From contig JAHBVJ010000013.1 in assembly GCA_019637615.1 (NCBI GenBank), positions 124,001 to 188,000 on the forward strand: a stretch of 64,000 bases of DNA, in the 5' to 3' direction. The translations under genes were made by a program, and so were the position numbers. This document shows, one piece after another, positions 1 to 10,349 of this stretch (the stretch's first letter is position 1; every line of letters begins with the position of its first letter). The notes under the pieces are model-generated. The model did no database searches and was not told the DNA's origin. It was given only the letters and a program-made list of their open reading frames with translations. The DNA comes from Anaerolineae bacterium (GTDB lineage Bacteria; Chloroflexota; Anaerolineae; Aggregatilineales; UBA2796).

Positions 1-203
1 TCTCATTTTAGCCGTATATGCTATACGCGCAAGTGTCTATACGCTTACCAGTGTAGGTACTTTAACAGATTGCACAATGTTGGTTGATAGTTAAGTCTGT
101 TAAATCCCACAAGCCTGCCGTTTTCAAGGTGAGATCAGTGTGGTATCCTTCTACCCAAGGTTCGTAACGTCTGGGCAAGACATCGTTTGAAAGAGGATTT
201 ATT

Positions 204-878
204 GTGAATACAGAAGAATTCATCCGCCGCTTGCCTGTTTATCTGCTGCTCGATACCTCGGCCTCGATGTTTGGTTCGGCTATCCAAGCCGTCCAACAGG
301 GCGTCCACATGATCCACAACGAACTACTGAACAATCCGCACGCCATCGAAACAGTGGTGCTCAGTGTGATTACTTTTGCCTCTTCCGCACAGCAAATTTC
401 GCTGCTATCGACCGTCGAGGACTTCAAACCACCCACCTTGAAAGCCGAGGGCAATACTGCGCTCGGTGCCGCGCTCACGCTGCTGGATCAGGCGATAGAA
501 CGTGAAGTCAAGCGCAATGCCGAAGGCCGCAAGGGTGACTACCGCCCGATCGTCTTCTTGCTCACCGATGGCGCTCCCACCGATGAATGGAAAACGCCCG
601 CTGCCAAACTCAAATCGCGCGCTGGCATCAAAGTCAATTCCATTGTGGCGATAGGCTGTGGCCCCAGCGTCAACATGGCGACGCTCAAAGAGATCACCAA
701 CGACGTGATCCGCATGACCGAAACCAGCCCAGATTCGATCAAGCAGTTCTTCAAGTGGGTGTCTGCCAGCATCCAGCGCACCAGCCAGAAGATGGTCGCC
801 AAAGCCGACGATACCAACTTGGATGCCGTCCCGCTGCCTTCCGTGCTCAAGTGGGACAAAACCGACTCAGGCTCCTGA
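204..878 (+). CDS. TerY-like von Willebrand factor A domain protein
   Basis: A 224-residue protein that is essentially one vWA domain. The metal-ion (MIDAS) residues are visible: DTSAS at residues 17-21, the threonine in GNTALG at about 85, and the aspartate in LLTDGAPTDEW at 122. The text around them is characteristic of TerY proteins of tellurite-resistance-type clusters, which bind protein partners through a divalent metal. It starts at a GTG with AGAGGA six bases upstream. The next gene is a PP2C phosphatase, which matches the TerY/phosphatase/kinase 'TerY-P' triad known in bacteria. A kinase is not visible and could lie upstream of the window. Function in this organism is inferred. Confidence 0.85.
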   Translation: MNTEEFIRRLPVYLLLDTSASMFGSAIQAVQQGVHMIHNELLNNPHAIETVVLSVITFASSAQQISLLSTVEDFKPPTLKAEGNTALGAALTLLDQAIEREVKRNAEGRKGDYRPIVFLLTDGAPTDEWKTPAAKLKSRAGIKVNSIVAIGCGPSVNMATLKEITNDVIRMTETSPDSIKQFFKWVSASIQRTSQKMVAKADDTNLDAVPLPSVLKWDKTDSGS

Positions 879-1130
879 AGCTTACGGGCCGCGTTCGATT
901 GTCTACGTAAATTTTGGGAGAATCTAGCTAAAAAAGATCGATCAATATTGCTCATCGGCACACAGCGCCTTCGCCAGCGATACCCGAAATGCGCAGCCTC
1001 TAGCGGGGGCAGCGCATTTGCGACCGATGTTAGAGATTTTTTGTCATCGGCTGCTATCATCATGAACATCGAAAACCATTCTGCCCGAGTTGGTGCCCGA
1101 ACTCAGCCATAAGAACGCAGAACTGAGCGC

Positions 1131-2426
1131 ATGAGACCCAAGATTCAACTCCTCGTCGATCCCGTTGGTTGGCCCACGCCGCTGGTTCCAGATATGGTAC
1201 TAGTCGTGTTGGAGGCACGTCTGCCTGCTTATGTCAGCGCCGAGATCGACGCACTGGAGATGCGTGATCGCTGGTTCGAAGCGCTCCCGCGTGGCGAAAC
1301 CGTGATGTTCCTGTTCCTGACACGCCCGCTCCCGCCCGATTGGGAGGAACCTCTCCGCTATTGGCTAAATTCGTCGCACCGACTGTATTTGCTACACACC
1401 GATGGCGCAGATCAAAAAGATATGCGTGCCTTGGCACAGATGACCGTCACACAGCCAGTCGCCCGCGCGCCATACCGCATCGTCCAGCAAAACGCGACGG
1501 GCTTGGACAAAGCCGCCGACTGGATGAGCAGCATCCTCAAAAAGCTGGTTGACTTCGAGCCTGAACCGCCGCCCATCAAGATCACACCGACGCGCTGGCG
1601 CAGCTTGCCCTCCAACCGTCAAGACGAGCACGCTTATCCCGATCAAGTGACGTTGTCCGTGGCTGGCGCGGGCGGTTATGCCATGACCGCTGCCAGCACA
1701 CGCGGCAAATCGCACGCGCACACGGGTGTGTTCCGCGATGATGCGGTAGGGTTGGCAGCGACTTCGTATTGGAATCTGATGGCGGTAGCGGACGGCGCGG
1801 GTACGGCTCCCTTGGCGCGGGTCGGATCGAATCTCGCCGTGACGGCTGCCATTCGCGCCATGCAAGAGGCCAGCCCGCCGCTGCCCGCCGCCGAAGACAT
1901 CGCCAAAACGATCTGGGCAGGGCTGAAGGCGTCCTACAATGCGCTGATCAAATTTGCCAGCGAACGCAGCATCGATGTGAGTAATCTCAATACCACGCTG
2001 CAAGTGCTGCTGCATTGGCCTCAGAAAGAAGGCTGTCTGATCGGGGTTGCCCACATCGGGGATGGGCTGGTCGTCGCGGAAGGCAAAGGTCAAATCTACC
2101 CGCTGACCGAGCCTGATGTCGATCCTGATGACGCCGGACGCACGCTGTTCCTCACCAGCGGCCCACTGCGCCAGTGGATGGAAGAACGCACCAAGATTTA
2201 CCAGTTCGATGAGCCGCTGAATATCATCGCCCTGATGACTGACGGCGTCTCCAGCGATCTTGAACCCTACGACGAACTGCTCCCCACCAACCTGTTTGAT
2301 GCGCTCGGTCAGCGCGTACTGTGCTACCCGCTTAAGCAGCGCGAACAAGCGCTCCTTGCCTTCATCAGCTATGAACGGCGTGGCTCCTTCGATGACCGTA
2401 CGTTAGCGATTCTGGCGCGAGAATAG
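1131..2426 (+). CDS. PP2C-family serine/threonine phosphatase of TerY-P type
   Basis: A 431-residue cytoplasmic protein. The first ~155 residues form an unrecognised domain, followed by a proline-rich linker. A PP2C-like domain spans about residues 175-430, with metal-binding signatures GVFRDDA, AVADGAGTA, HIGDGLVVAE, MTDGVSS and a terminal DDRTLAIL. This is the PP2C_2-type organisation found beside TerY proteins, where it is thought to remove phosphates added by a companion kinase. It follows the vWA gene by about 250 bp on the same strand. That gap carries no recognisable gene, so the two may or may not be cotranscribed. Confidence 0.85.
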   Translation: MRPKIQLLVDPVGWPTPLVPDMVLVVLEARLPAYVSAEIDALEMRDRWFEALPRGETVMFLFLTRPLPPDWEEPLRYWLNSSHRLYLLHTDGADQKDMRALAQMTVTQPVARAPYRIVQQNATGLDKAADWMSSILKKLVDFEPEPPPIKITPTRWRSLPSNRQDEHAYPDQVTLSVAGAGGYAMTAASTRGKSHAHTGVFRDDAVGLAATSYWNLMAVADGAGTAPLARVGSNLAVTAAIRAMQEASPPLPAAEDIAKTIWAGLKASYNALIKFASERSIDVSNLNTTLQVLLHWPQKEGCLIGVAHIGDGLVVAEGKGQIYPLTEPDVDPDDAGRTLFLTSGPLRQWMEERTKIYQFDEPLNIIALMTDGVSSDLEPYDELLPTNLFDALGQRVLCYPLKQREQALLAFISYERRGSFDDRTLAILARE

Positions 2427-2479
2427 ACTGTTCTGCCGCACGGCTTCCGCATTGGACTACTTTCGATGGAGCAACTGGT

Positions 2480-3172
2480 TCATGCCGAATCGACGGGATT
2501 AAAGGTATAGCCAACGCCGGGGACAGTCATGATCAGCTTGGGTTCGCGTGGGGATGGCTCGACCTTGGAACGTAAGCGGCTGATCAGGCTCTTGAGCAGA
2601 TTACGATCCCCTTCGCCTGTGTAGCCCCACACCTTCTCGATGATCGTCTCGGTGCTCAAGACGTGCCCGCGATTGTTGACGAGGCAGTACAGCAAGCGGA
2701 ATTCAAGATTAGTGAGCTGGCGACTTTGCCCCGTAGATAGCGTGACGGTGTGACGTTCAGGATCAAGGCTGAGATTAGCGACCTGCAAATTAGGCACTAG
2801 CGAACTCGGCATCACCCGCGCCCGCCGCAACTGCGCCGCCACATGTGCCAGCAGCATCTGGTAGCCGAACGGTTTGGTCAGAAAATCGTCAATACCTGCA
2901 TCATACGCGTAGATAATGTCACTTTCGGGGGCGGGATTGCAGAGCAGCAGCATGGCGATGGAGGAGCCGCCGCGTATCGTCTCGATCCGCCGTAACAGAT
3001 CGTCCTCGATGCTGTCTTCGTCCAAGATTAACAGGTCAGCCAGATGATCGGACAGGGCGCGGTCGGCCTGTGTGCGGTCAACCACGCTGGTAACGTCGTA
3101 GCCTTCCTGACGCAAAATGAAGGTCAGGATATTCACCGATTTAACGTCATCGCCAATGATGAAGATGTTCAA
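2480..3172 (-). CDS. OmpR/PhoB-family response regulator with atypical receiver
   Basis: A 230-residue protein with a receiver (residues 1-115) and a winged-helix DNA-binding domain (about 130-225; LTNLEFRLLYCLV, the recognition-helix region and a GVGYTF end). The acidic pair (GDD, residues 7-9), the phosphoacceptor in LLILDED and the lysine in LTKPFG are present. However, the usual M-P after the aspartate is missing, and the switch Thr/Ser position reads LLLCNP. Phosphorylation switching may therefore be non-standard. It lies 129 bp downstream of a receiver-kinase on the same strand, its likely partner. Confidence 0.9.
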   Translation of the reverse strand: MNIFIIGDDVKSVNILTFILRQEGYDVTSVVDRTQADRALSDHLADLLILDEDSIEDDLLRRIETIRGGSSIAMLLLCNPAPESDIIYAYDAGIDDFLTKPFGYQMLLAHVAAQLRRARVMPSSLVPNLQVANLSLDPERHTVTLSTGQSRQLTNLEFRLLYCLVNNRGHVLSTETIIEKVWGYTGEGDRNLLKSLISRLRSKVEPSPREPKLIMTVPGVGYTFNPVDSA

Positions 3173-3301
3173 CGCTGATTTAGTTCTATCCTATGCCAGT
3201 AACACGCGGTTCCAGTTGAATCTTATTATCCATCGTTGGTGATGGCAACCCAAAATACGGGGAAAGCTTAACAAAGGAATATGAAGGGGAGGTTAAACCA
3301 G

Positions 3302-4447
3302 TCACGACAGTTCGAAACTGTGACTCGGCAGTTGAATCTCAACGCTGGCACCGCCTTCGGGACGATTGCTGGCGCTGATCTTGCCGCCATGCAGTTCGAC
3401 TATCGCCCGCGCGATGAACAAGCCCATCCCTAACCCGCGCACGAAACCTTCGCGCAGTTTGGTCGTGTATTCTGGTTGGAAGACTTTCGGCAGTGAATCG
3501 GCGTCGAAGCCGGGGCCGTTATCGTTCACGATCAAAGCGGCGCGGTTGATCTCACTGTTGAAGATTAGCACTTCGACCGTACCACCTTTGGGCACGGCTT
3601 CGATCCCGTTTTCTACCACCTGCCGCAGCGCCCGCCGCAGCGAGTCGGGTTCACAGGCCACCATCACGGGTTCTTCAGCGTAGCGCATGTGCAGTTCTAC
3701 CTGTTTGTCGGTAGCCTGATCATGCAGTGGTTCAAGCGCCGCTGCCGCCACCTCGCGCAGGTCGAAGTATTCGGTGGCTTTGTCCGGCGTCGGGAACTCG
3801 TTCAGGCGGTTGACCAACGAGACGAGGTCTTCGGCGCTGGAATGCAAGTCGTCCAGATTCTCGCGCAGTTCGTCGGGGACTTTGCCCTGTAATTCCAAGC
3901 TGGACAGGTTAAGCGAGATCGCCATCGACAAGTTGCCAAGTTCGTGCCGCAAACCCTCGATCAGGCCGGGGACTTCCACATTGCTAGGGCGCACCATCGA
4001 CTCTTGCAGAATTTTTAGCGTTTGCTCTAACTCGGTCAGTTTTTCCAGCTTATGCGCCATCGTCCGCTGCGACTCAATCTCATCGACCTTTTGCAACCCC
4101 TTCAGCACGACCTCGCGAATTTGTTCGGTTTTGACGGGCTTGAGCAAATAGGCATATGCGCCGATGTTAAGGGCTTCAATAGTCGTATCAAGCGTTGGTT
4201 GTCCGCTGATCACCGCGACGGGTACATCGGGGATATTTGCCTTGATCCAGCGGAGCAATTCTAGCCCGGACATTTCCGGCATCCAGACATCCGCCAGCAC
4301 TAGATCGACGGGCATCGCGTTCATCTTATTGAGAGCATCCACGCCGTTGACAGCCTCGACCACATCCAGACCAATATGGCGGACGCTGAATGCCAATATT
4401 TCCCGGATGTACTTGTCGTCGTCCACGATCAGAACACGACGCTTCAT
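3302..4447 (-). CDS. Receiver-histidine kinase fusion (REC-HisKA-HATPase)
   Basis: A 381-residue soluble protein with an N-terminal receiver (residues 1-125; IVDDD, LADVWMPEM, LLKPVK) and a short coiled linker. A kinase half follows: H-box GLRHELGN near 188, N-box VENGIEAV, G1 box NDNGPGF and G2 box GLGMGLFIA before the C terminus. There is no sensor or membrane segment, so the input is phosphorylation of the receiver by another kinase. It is the first gene of a likely two-gene unit with the OmpR-type regulator downstream. Start ATG at 4447. Confidence 0.9.
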   Translation of the reverse strand: MKRRVLIVDDDKYIREILAFSVRHIGLDVVEAVNGVDALNKMNAMPVDLVLADVWMPEMSGLELLRWIKANIPDVPVAVISGQPTLDTTIEALNIGAYAYLLKPVKTEQIREVVLKGLQKVDEIESQRTMAHKLEKLTELEQTLKILQESMVRPSNVEVPGLIEGLRHELGNLSMAISLNLSSLELQGKVPDELRENLDDLHSSAEDLVSLVNRLNEFPTPDKATEYFDLREVAAAALEPLHDQATDKQVELHMRYAEEPVMVACEPDSLRRALRQVVENGIEAVPKGGTVEVLIFNSEINRAALIVNDNGPGFDADSLPKVFQPEYTTKLREGFVRGLGMGLFIARAIVELHGGKISASNRPEGGASVEIQLPSHSFELS

Positions 4448-4696
4448 GCGTAAGGCTCCGTAGCGGTGGCTACTTTAATTCGTTGTATGTTTGTGACGGT
4501 TGATCTTAGGCATCAATTGTATGATGAGTGATAACGGATCTGAGTAGTGTGGTGACTACAATCATTGCTGCCAACATGCCAACCAAATCCACATCCCACG
4601 CTAATTGTCACATAATGTTAGCTCTTCAGGTCTGTAGCTTTCATAACAATGTTGCAACACAGTATTAACCAGTGGTGCGTTGAAGGAGGAAACGCT

Positions 4697-6352
4697 TTGC
4701 GGAAAATCCAGTTAGGCGCTTATATCGTCTGTACCGTCCTTATGTTGTTCGTGGCGGGCTGTTCCGGTGGCGAGGCCGTGCCGACCGTCGCCAAACTGAA
4801 CACCCCCATCCCTACCGTCGATTCAACAGTGCAAGCCTCCATCGCGCTGACCAAGGCTGCCCTCAGCAGCGCCGCACAGCCAACCAATGTAAGCAGCACC
4901 GCAACGCCCGGTGCGCTCTCAACGTTGGGCGCATTCCTCAATGTCACCGATACGCCATCCGCCAGCACAGATGATGCCAGCCTCGCGGCTACCTCCGACG
5001 AAACACTGACCATCGACTCGGCTGAGTCCAGTTTTATATCGCGCCAGATGACCTTCATCATCCGCTTTACGCCGTACAAAGTGCGCATTAAATCGGCAGT
5101 GTTCCACTATACTTTCCCGCTCTCCGGTCAAACCATCGATCAGAAGGTGAGCGCAACGAATCAGAAAGCGGGCAAGCAGAGCAAATTACAGGTGCAGATG
5201 TCGGTGGATAAGCTGCCACCGCTCGAAGATAGAGTGCTCTACCAATGGCTGCTGACCGATGAAAGCGGCACGGTTTTCCGATCTGACGAGCAAACCTTCA
5301 AGCTGACCGAGTCGATTTCCTCGGAACAGCGCAAAGATCGCCCGATCATTCAGGCCAAGCAGAGTTACAAGAGCAATTTTCCGGACTCCAGCGTCTTCTA
5401 TGTCACGCTGACGCCAGAGTCACCGATCCAGTATGCGCGCTTCTTGCTCACGCAGAACAACGGCATCGAACAGTTCGACTTCGAAGCCAAGGTGCCGCGT
5501 AAGCAAAAAGGCGAGGAACTCCAACTCAAATTCACATGGTCGAACGTCTTCGGCCCGCAAATCCCGTGGACACAGTTCGAATCGTGGTGGGTGTTCATCG
5601 ACTCTAACGGGAAAGAGTGGCGCACTGAATCCGCCTATAACGTGTATTCCGATAACCGCTATCACAAGTGGACGCAAACCAAGACCAAGTATGCCGAACT
5701 GTTCACCTATGATCGCTCGGCCTCGGACATCGCCACGTTTGTCGCCGCCACCGATTACAGCGTCGAGCGTTTGAGCAAAGAATTCAACTACAAGCTGACC
5801 TATCGCCCGCATATCATCGTCTATAACTCGCAGGTGGAAATGATGGACTGGGCACCTGCGCAGTGGGTCGAGTCGTTCATCGGCATGGCGAGCGGTCAGT
5901 GGGGCGGTGTGGTGATCGCTTACACCGATTCCGCGCGCTTCACGGGCTACGGCATCATTCAACACGAATTGGTGCATGTCTTCCAGTACCAATCGGAGCG
6001 CACCATCAAACAGCTCGTGCCGGGATGGTGGGTGGAAGGCAGCGCGCGCTACTTCGAGGAGCAGCCTGTTGATGCGCTTGCCCTCGTCAAAGAATATGTG
6101 CAGGTCTACCGACCACCATCGTTGATGCAGGGTATCAGCAATGTCGCGCCGAACGGTCGCAATATCGGTTGGAAATACTTCGTCGGCAGCACGGTCGTTC
6201 GCTATCTGCGCGAGACGTATGGCAACGATGTATTCGCCAAGATTCAAGCCGCTATCGCCCGTGACATTCGGTTCAGCGATGCGCTCAAAATGGCAACTGG
6301 CAAAACCTTGCAAGAAATTGATGCCGATTGGCAAGAGTGGATCATGAGCTAG
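4697..6352 (+). CDS. Peptidase MA-like metalloprotease lipoprotein
   Basis: I place the start at a TTG at 4697, because AAGGAGG lies seven bases upstream and the resulting N terminus is a clean lipoprotein signal ending in lipobox VAGC. The upstream ATG at 4649 would add 16 residues that spoil the signal peptide. The mature ~530-residue protein has a Ser/Thr/Pro-rich linker, a beta-rich middle domain and a C-terminal gluzincin-type domain with zinc motif HELVHVFQYQ and downstream glutamate in GWWVEGSARYFEE. These match the peptidase MA-like family. It should act at the outer face of the membrane. Substrate is unknown. Confidence 0.85.
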   Translation: MRKIQLGAYIVCTVLMLFVAGCSGGEAVPTVAKLNTPIPTVDSTVQASIALTKAALSSAAQPTNVSSTATPGALSTLGAFLNVTDTPSASTDDASLAATSDETLTIDSAESSFISRQMTFIIRFTPYKVRIKSAVFHYTFPLSGQTIDQKVSATNQKAGKQSKLQVQMSVDKLPPLEDRVLYQWLLTDESGTVFRSDEQTFKLTESISSEQRKDRPIIQAKQSYKSNFPDSSVFYVTLTPESPIQYARFLLTQNNGIEQFDFEAKVPRKQKGEELQLKFTWSNVFGPQIPWTQFESWWVFIDSNGKEWRTESAYNVYSDNRYHKWTQTKTKYAELFTYDRSASDIATFVAATDYSVERLSKEFNYKLTYRPHIIVYNSQVEMMDWAPAQWVESFIGMASGQWGGVVIAYTDSARFTGYGIIQHELVHVFQYQSERTIKQLVPGWWVEGSARYFEEQPVDALALVKEYVQVYRPPSLMQGISNVAPNGRNIGWKYFVGSTVVRYLRETYGNDVFAKIQAAIARDIRFSDALKMATGKTLQEIDADWQEWIMS

Positions 6353-6373
6353 TCGGGATACACCAGATCATGA

Positions 6374-6406
6374 CAGCAAGGGATAGGGTTGTGCTATCCC
6401 TTGCTG
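6374..6406. terminator. 13-bp perfect hairpin between convergent genes
   Basis: CAGCAAGGGATAG at 6374-6386 is exactly complementary to 6394-6406 with a 7-base loop. It sits between the stops of two convergent genes (6352 and 6420). There is no T-tract on either side, so it may work as a bidirectional, Rho-assisted or RNA-stabilising terminator. Confidence 0.7.
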
Positions 6407-6419
6407 CGATCCTCAGTGA

Positions 6420-7199
6420 CTAGGCAGGCGGCAAGTAAGCTTGCACATGGAACTCGGAATTCACGTCAATCGGTAGACTCGGATCAGCGTAGGTGGCCTT
6501 GATGTGCTCTTGCAGCGCCGCCAAACCAGCGTTCAGTTCGTCGTCGGTCATCTTCCAGCAGTGCGACCATTTGCGCTCACGCAGCGCCTGTACATAGGCT
6601 TCCGGTGAATGCCGCGCGGAGAAGGTGTGCTGGTGAAAGTCGCCTACTTCACGCCAGCCTGCCTCTTGCAAGAACGTCGTGCGCTGGTCGGAACGGATCG
6701 AGCCTTGAGTGCTAGGGAACGTCTGGATGATCTGTTGCCAGACCGCGTCGAGGGCTTGCGGTGTCTGGCGTTGGTTGCCGCCATGCAAAAGCATCGCCCC
6801 CGGTTTGAGCACCCGTGCTACCTCCGTCAGGACATCGCGCCATGTAGGGATCAGGTGGAAGATGTGAACGGCAACCACCGCGTCAAACGTGTGATCCGCG
6901 AACGGCAGTAGTGTTGCATCGGCTTCGACAAGCTCGATGCGTTCGGTGGTCTGCTTGCGCCGCAGCCGATCCATCATCGGGCGGGCGAGGTCAACGCCAT
7001 ATACCGTGCCGACCATCGGCGCGAGCGGCAAAGCGATCCGCCCCGTACCGATCCCGATCTCTAGGACGCGGCTGTTTTGCATTAGATGACCAGCCTGCAC
7101 GAATAACGCCGCCGAGGGCGTTTCTTGACCGGGAGGGAAGCCGCGCGTATCGTCGTAATACTCGGCGGCGCGATCAAAAACGATGGACTCGCTGGGCAT
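6420..7199 (-). CDS. Class I SAM-dependent methyltransferase
   Basis: A 259-residue soluble enzyme of the UbiE/Methyltransf_11 type. Motif I is VLEIGIGTGRIALPL, an acidic residue after strand 2 is in YGVDLARPM, motif II-like is VEADATLLPF, and a post-I motif lies around FDAVVAVHIFHLI. The second of two candidate ATGs (7199) is preferred because GGAGAG lies just upstream of it and overlaps the first ATG (7211). The acceptor substrate cannot be told from the sequence. Neighbours do not form an obvious pathway: a convergent peptidase lipoprotein and a downstream-facing FKBP lipoprotein. Confidence 0.85.
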   Translation of the reverse strand: MPSESIVFDRAAEYYDDTRGFPPGQETPSAALFVQAGHLMQNSRVLEIGIGTGRIALPLAPMVGTVYGVDLARPMMDRLRRKQTTERIELVEADATLLPFADHTFDAVVAVHIFHLIPTWRDVLTEVARVLKPGAMLLHGGNQRQTPQALDAVWQQIIQTFPSTQGSIRSDQRTTFLQEAGWREVGDFHQHTFSARHSPEAYVQALRERKWSHCWKMTDDELNAGLAALQEHIKATYADPSLPIDVNSEFHVQAYLPPA

Positions 7200-7271
7200 A
7201 TTTCTCTCCATTTGGCAGCGGACGACAACCAGATCACGGACAGATCAGCGTACGGGAGCGCGAGTGGTCTC

Positions 7272-7736
7272 TTACTTCACGCTCATCAATTCGATTTCGA
7301 AGATCAAGACGGAATTCGGCGGGATCACGCCGGGGACGCCCTGCGCGCCATAGCCGAGTTCGGGCGGGATGGTGACCTTGCGCTTGCCGCCGACCTTCAT
7401 GCCACGCACGCCGACATCGAAGCCCTGAATCATCTGCCCCGCGCCTACCGAGAATGGCAGGGTTTGTTTGCGATCATAGGAGCTGTCGAATTGGGTGCCG
7501 TTTTCCAACAGGCCGCGATAATTGACTTCTACGTATGAACCGACTTTGGCCTCAGCGCCAGTACCGATCACGATGTCCTGCAATTTAATTCCGCTATCCA
7601 AGGTCACTTCCTCTCCGGGGGTAGGGGCGACAGCCGACGTACTAGCAGGAGACAGCATTTGCTGAACCTGCGCACACGACGCCAGCACCAGCATCAATAA
7701 AATACTCACGATTAAACCACTACGTACACGCTTCAC
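7272..7736 (-). CDS. FKBP-type peptidyl-prolyl isomerase lipoprotein
   Basis: A 154-residue lipoprotein: positively charged start, hydrophobic segment, lipobox LASC at about residues 18-21, then a short linker and one complete FKBP domain (residues 45-154). FKBP hallmarks are VEVNYRGLLENGTQFDSSY, LPFSVGAGQMIQGFD and IPPELGYGAQG. It should catalyse proline cis-trans isomerisation in extracytoplasmic protein folding. The methyltransferase lies 72 bp downstream in the same direction, so the two could share a transcript. Confidence 0.93.
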   Translation of the reverse strand: MKRVRSGLIVSILLMLVLASCAQVQQMLSPASTSAVAPTPGEEVTLDSGIKLQDIVIGTGAEAKVGSYVEVNYRGLLENGTQFDSSYDRKQTLPFSVGAGQMIQGFDVGVRGMKVGGKRKVTIPPELGYGAQGVPGVIPPNSVLIFEIELMSVK

Positions 7737-7795
7737 GACTTATACCGCGATCCTTTCGTCAGGGTAGCTTGATTTATTCCGGCTCAAGTGTGCCA

Positions 7796-7826
7796 TTGAC
7801 CGCCCGATCTCACAAGCCGCTATAAT
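7796..7826 (+). promoter_or_regulatory. Sigma-70-like promoter of the YceI lipoprotein gene
   Basis: TTGACC at 7796-7801 and a perfect TATAAT at 7821-7826 are separated by 19 bases, 28 bp before the GTG start at 7855. The spacer is slightly long. The -10 sits in the context GCTATAATC that recurs upstream of other genes here. Confidence 0.6.
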
Positions 7827-7854
7827 CTGAGACTAAATTAGGGAGAGAGACATC

Positions 7855-8514
7855 GTGGTTAAATTGCTGGCGCTGCTCATAGCAGCTTGCTTTCTGCTGG
7901 GCTGTACCGCCCGACCGACCGCCACGCCACAACCGACGCTCACGCCGACTATTCCCGCTACGCCGATCCCCAAGCAACCGCTTTACCAGATCGACACCCA
8001 AGCGTCCATCGTGGACTACTTGGGAACGGGTGCGTTCAATATCCAATTCCCCGGCACGTTCTCCTTGAAAGGCAACCAGATCGCGCTCGTGCCCGAAGGC
8101 GACGGCTACCGCGTCAAAGTCGATGTGGTGATGGATGGTAACTCCGTGACCGCCGTGAATGATCTGGTCAAGGGCGCGTTGTACAACAACCTCGAAGTGC
8201 CCAAATATCCGACGGCGCGCGTGCTGCTCGATTCCGTCGAATTGATCAAGCTGGATGATAGTGGCGGTGAGATCAAATTCACGGGATCAGGCACGATTGA
8301 TCTGCATGGCGTCGTCCGCAACATCAGCATCCCCCTCACCATGACCATCAAAGACGGCACGCTGCACGCGACTGGCGAAACCAAGCTTGATCTGCTCGAT
8401 CACAATGTCAACGTGCCAACCGCCATCATGAGCAGTACCATCACTTTCAAGGCGAATATTACCGCGCTGGAAGTGACGGATAGGGCGGTGGCAGCGACAA
8501 CAGCGACTCCGTAA
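7855..8514 (+). CDS. YceI-family lipoprotein
   Basis: A 219-residue protein starting at GTG, with a lipoprotein signal and lipobox LLGC, a Thr/Pro-rich linker (residues 20-40), and a YceI domain from about 42. Typical YceI features are YQIDTQASIVDYLGTGAFNIQFPGTF and a central FTGSGTIDLHGVVRNISIPL stretch. YceI proteins form a lipocalin-like barrel that binds isoprenoid or fatty chains. Here the protein would be anchored outside the membrane. It has its own promoter and is followed by asnS after about 90 bp with a separate TATAAT. Confidence 0.9.
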   Translation: MVKLLALLIAACFLLGCTARPTATPQPTLTPTIPATPIPKQPLYQIDTQASIVDYLGTGAFNIQFPGTFSLKGNQIALVPEGDGYRVKVDVVMDGNSVTAVNDLVKGALYNNLEVPKYPTARVLLDSVELIKLDDSGGEIKFTGSGTIDLHGVVRNISIPLTMTIKDGTLHATGETKLDLLDHNVNVPTAIMSSTITFKANITALEVTDRAVAATTATP

Positions 8515-8560
8515 TCCGCAGAACGTGACGATTATCAGATGAAGTTCGAGTGGGATCGGC

Positions 8561-8566
8561 TATAAT
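8561..8566 (+). promoter_or_regulatory. Probable -10 box of asnS
   Basis: A perfect TATAAT in the context GGCTATAATCA, 40 bp before the asnS GTG. I see no convincing -35 at 17 bp. Confidence 0.45.
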
Positions 8567-8605
8567 CAAGCGCAATATTCCGCTCGAACGAAGGATTAAT
8601 TTGCC

Positions 8606-9943
<1,338 letters not shown>

Positions 9944-9949
9944 GCATTG

Positions 9950-9993
9950 GCTGGCTGCGCTTTTCCGCGACATTGGCTAAAAACGCAGCCAGC
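9950..9993 (+). terminator. Hairpin downstream of asnS
   Basis: GCTGGCTGCG at 9950-9959 pairs perfectly with 9984-9993. The stem can extend inward through CTTTT/AAAAA with one mismatch. It starts 7 bp after the asnS stop. No T-run follows. Confidence 0.5.
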
Positions 9994-10034
9994 TTCGTCC
10001 TTACCAAGCACTGAGCACGATACCGAGGGAGAGC

Positions 10035-10337
10035 ATGGTTCTCACGCTGCGGATTGACATCATTCAGGTGATCACATGGCTGATCATCGGCGCTATCGCT
10101 GGTTTTCTGGCGAGTTGGGTTGTGCGCGGGCGTGGCCTCGGCATGACTGGCAATCTGGTGGTTGGTCTGGTCGGGGCGATGATCGGTGGTGTGCTGGTTA
10201 GCCTGTTCGACAAAACCGCCTTTCCGTCCTTTCTGACCGAACCCATCTCGATCTCGTTTCTGGATATTCTCGCTGGCTTCGTCGGCGCGGTGATCGTCTT
10301 GTTGGCAGTGGGCCTCGTCTACGGGCGTAGGAAGTAG
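10035..10337 (+). CDS. GlsB/YeaQ/YmgE-family small membrane protein
   Basis: A 100-residue protein with three hydrophobic segments (about residues 10-30, 38-58 and 75-97) and the family's glycine-rich pattern LIIGAIAGFLASWVV and NLVVGLVGAMIGG. Members are often called 'transglycosylase-associated' and are linked to stress responses, but biochemical function is unsettled. SD GAGGGAGAG lies just upstream. The next gene starts 12 bp after its stop, so they are probably cotranscribed. Confidence 0.85.
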   Translation: MVLTLRIDIIQVITWLIIGAIAGFLASWVVRGRGLGMTGNLVVGLVGAMIGGVLVSLFDKTAFPSFLTEPISISFLDILAGFVGAVIVLLAVGLVYGRRK

Positions 10338-10349
10338 CAGCAGTTTGTC

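Noticed and set aside
1392..2348. Long antisense ORF opposite the PP2C gene
   Set aside because: A shadow of a GC-rich gene; it contains histidine- and arginine-rich nonsense without a domain.
4649..4696. Upstream ATG start for the peptidase lipoprotein
   Set aside because: It destroys the signal peptide and lacks a good SD; TTG 4697 has AAGGAGG.
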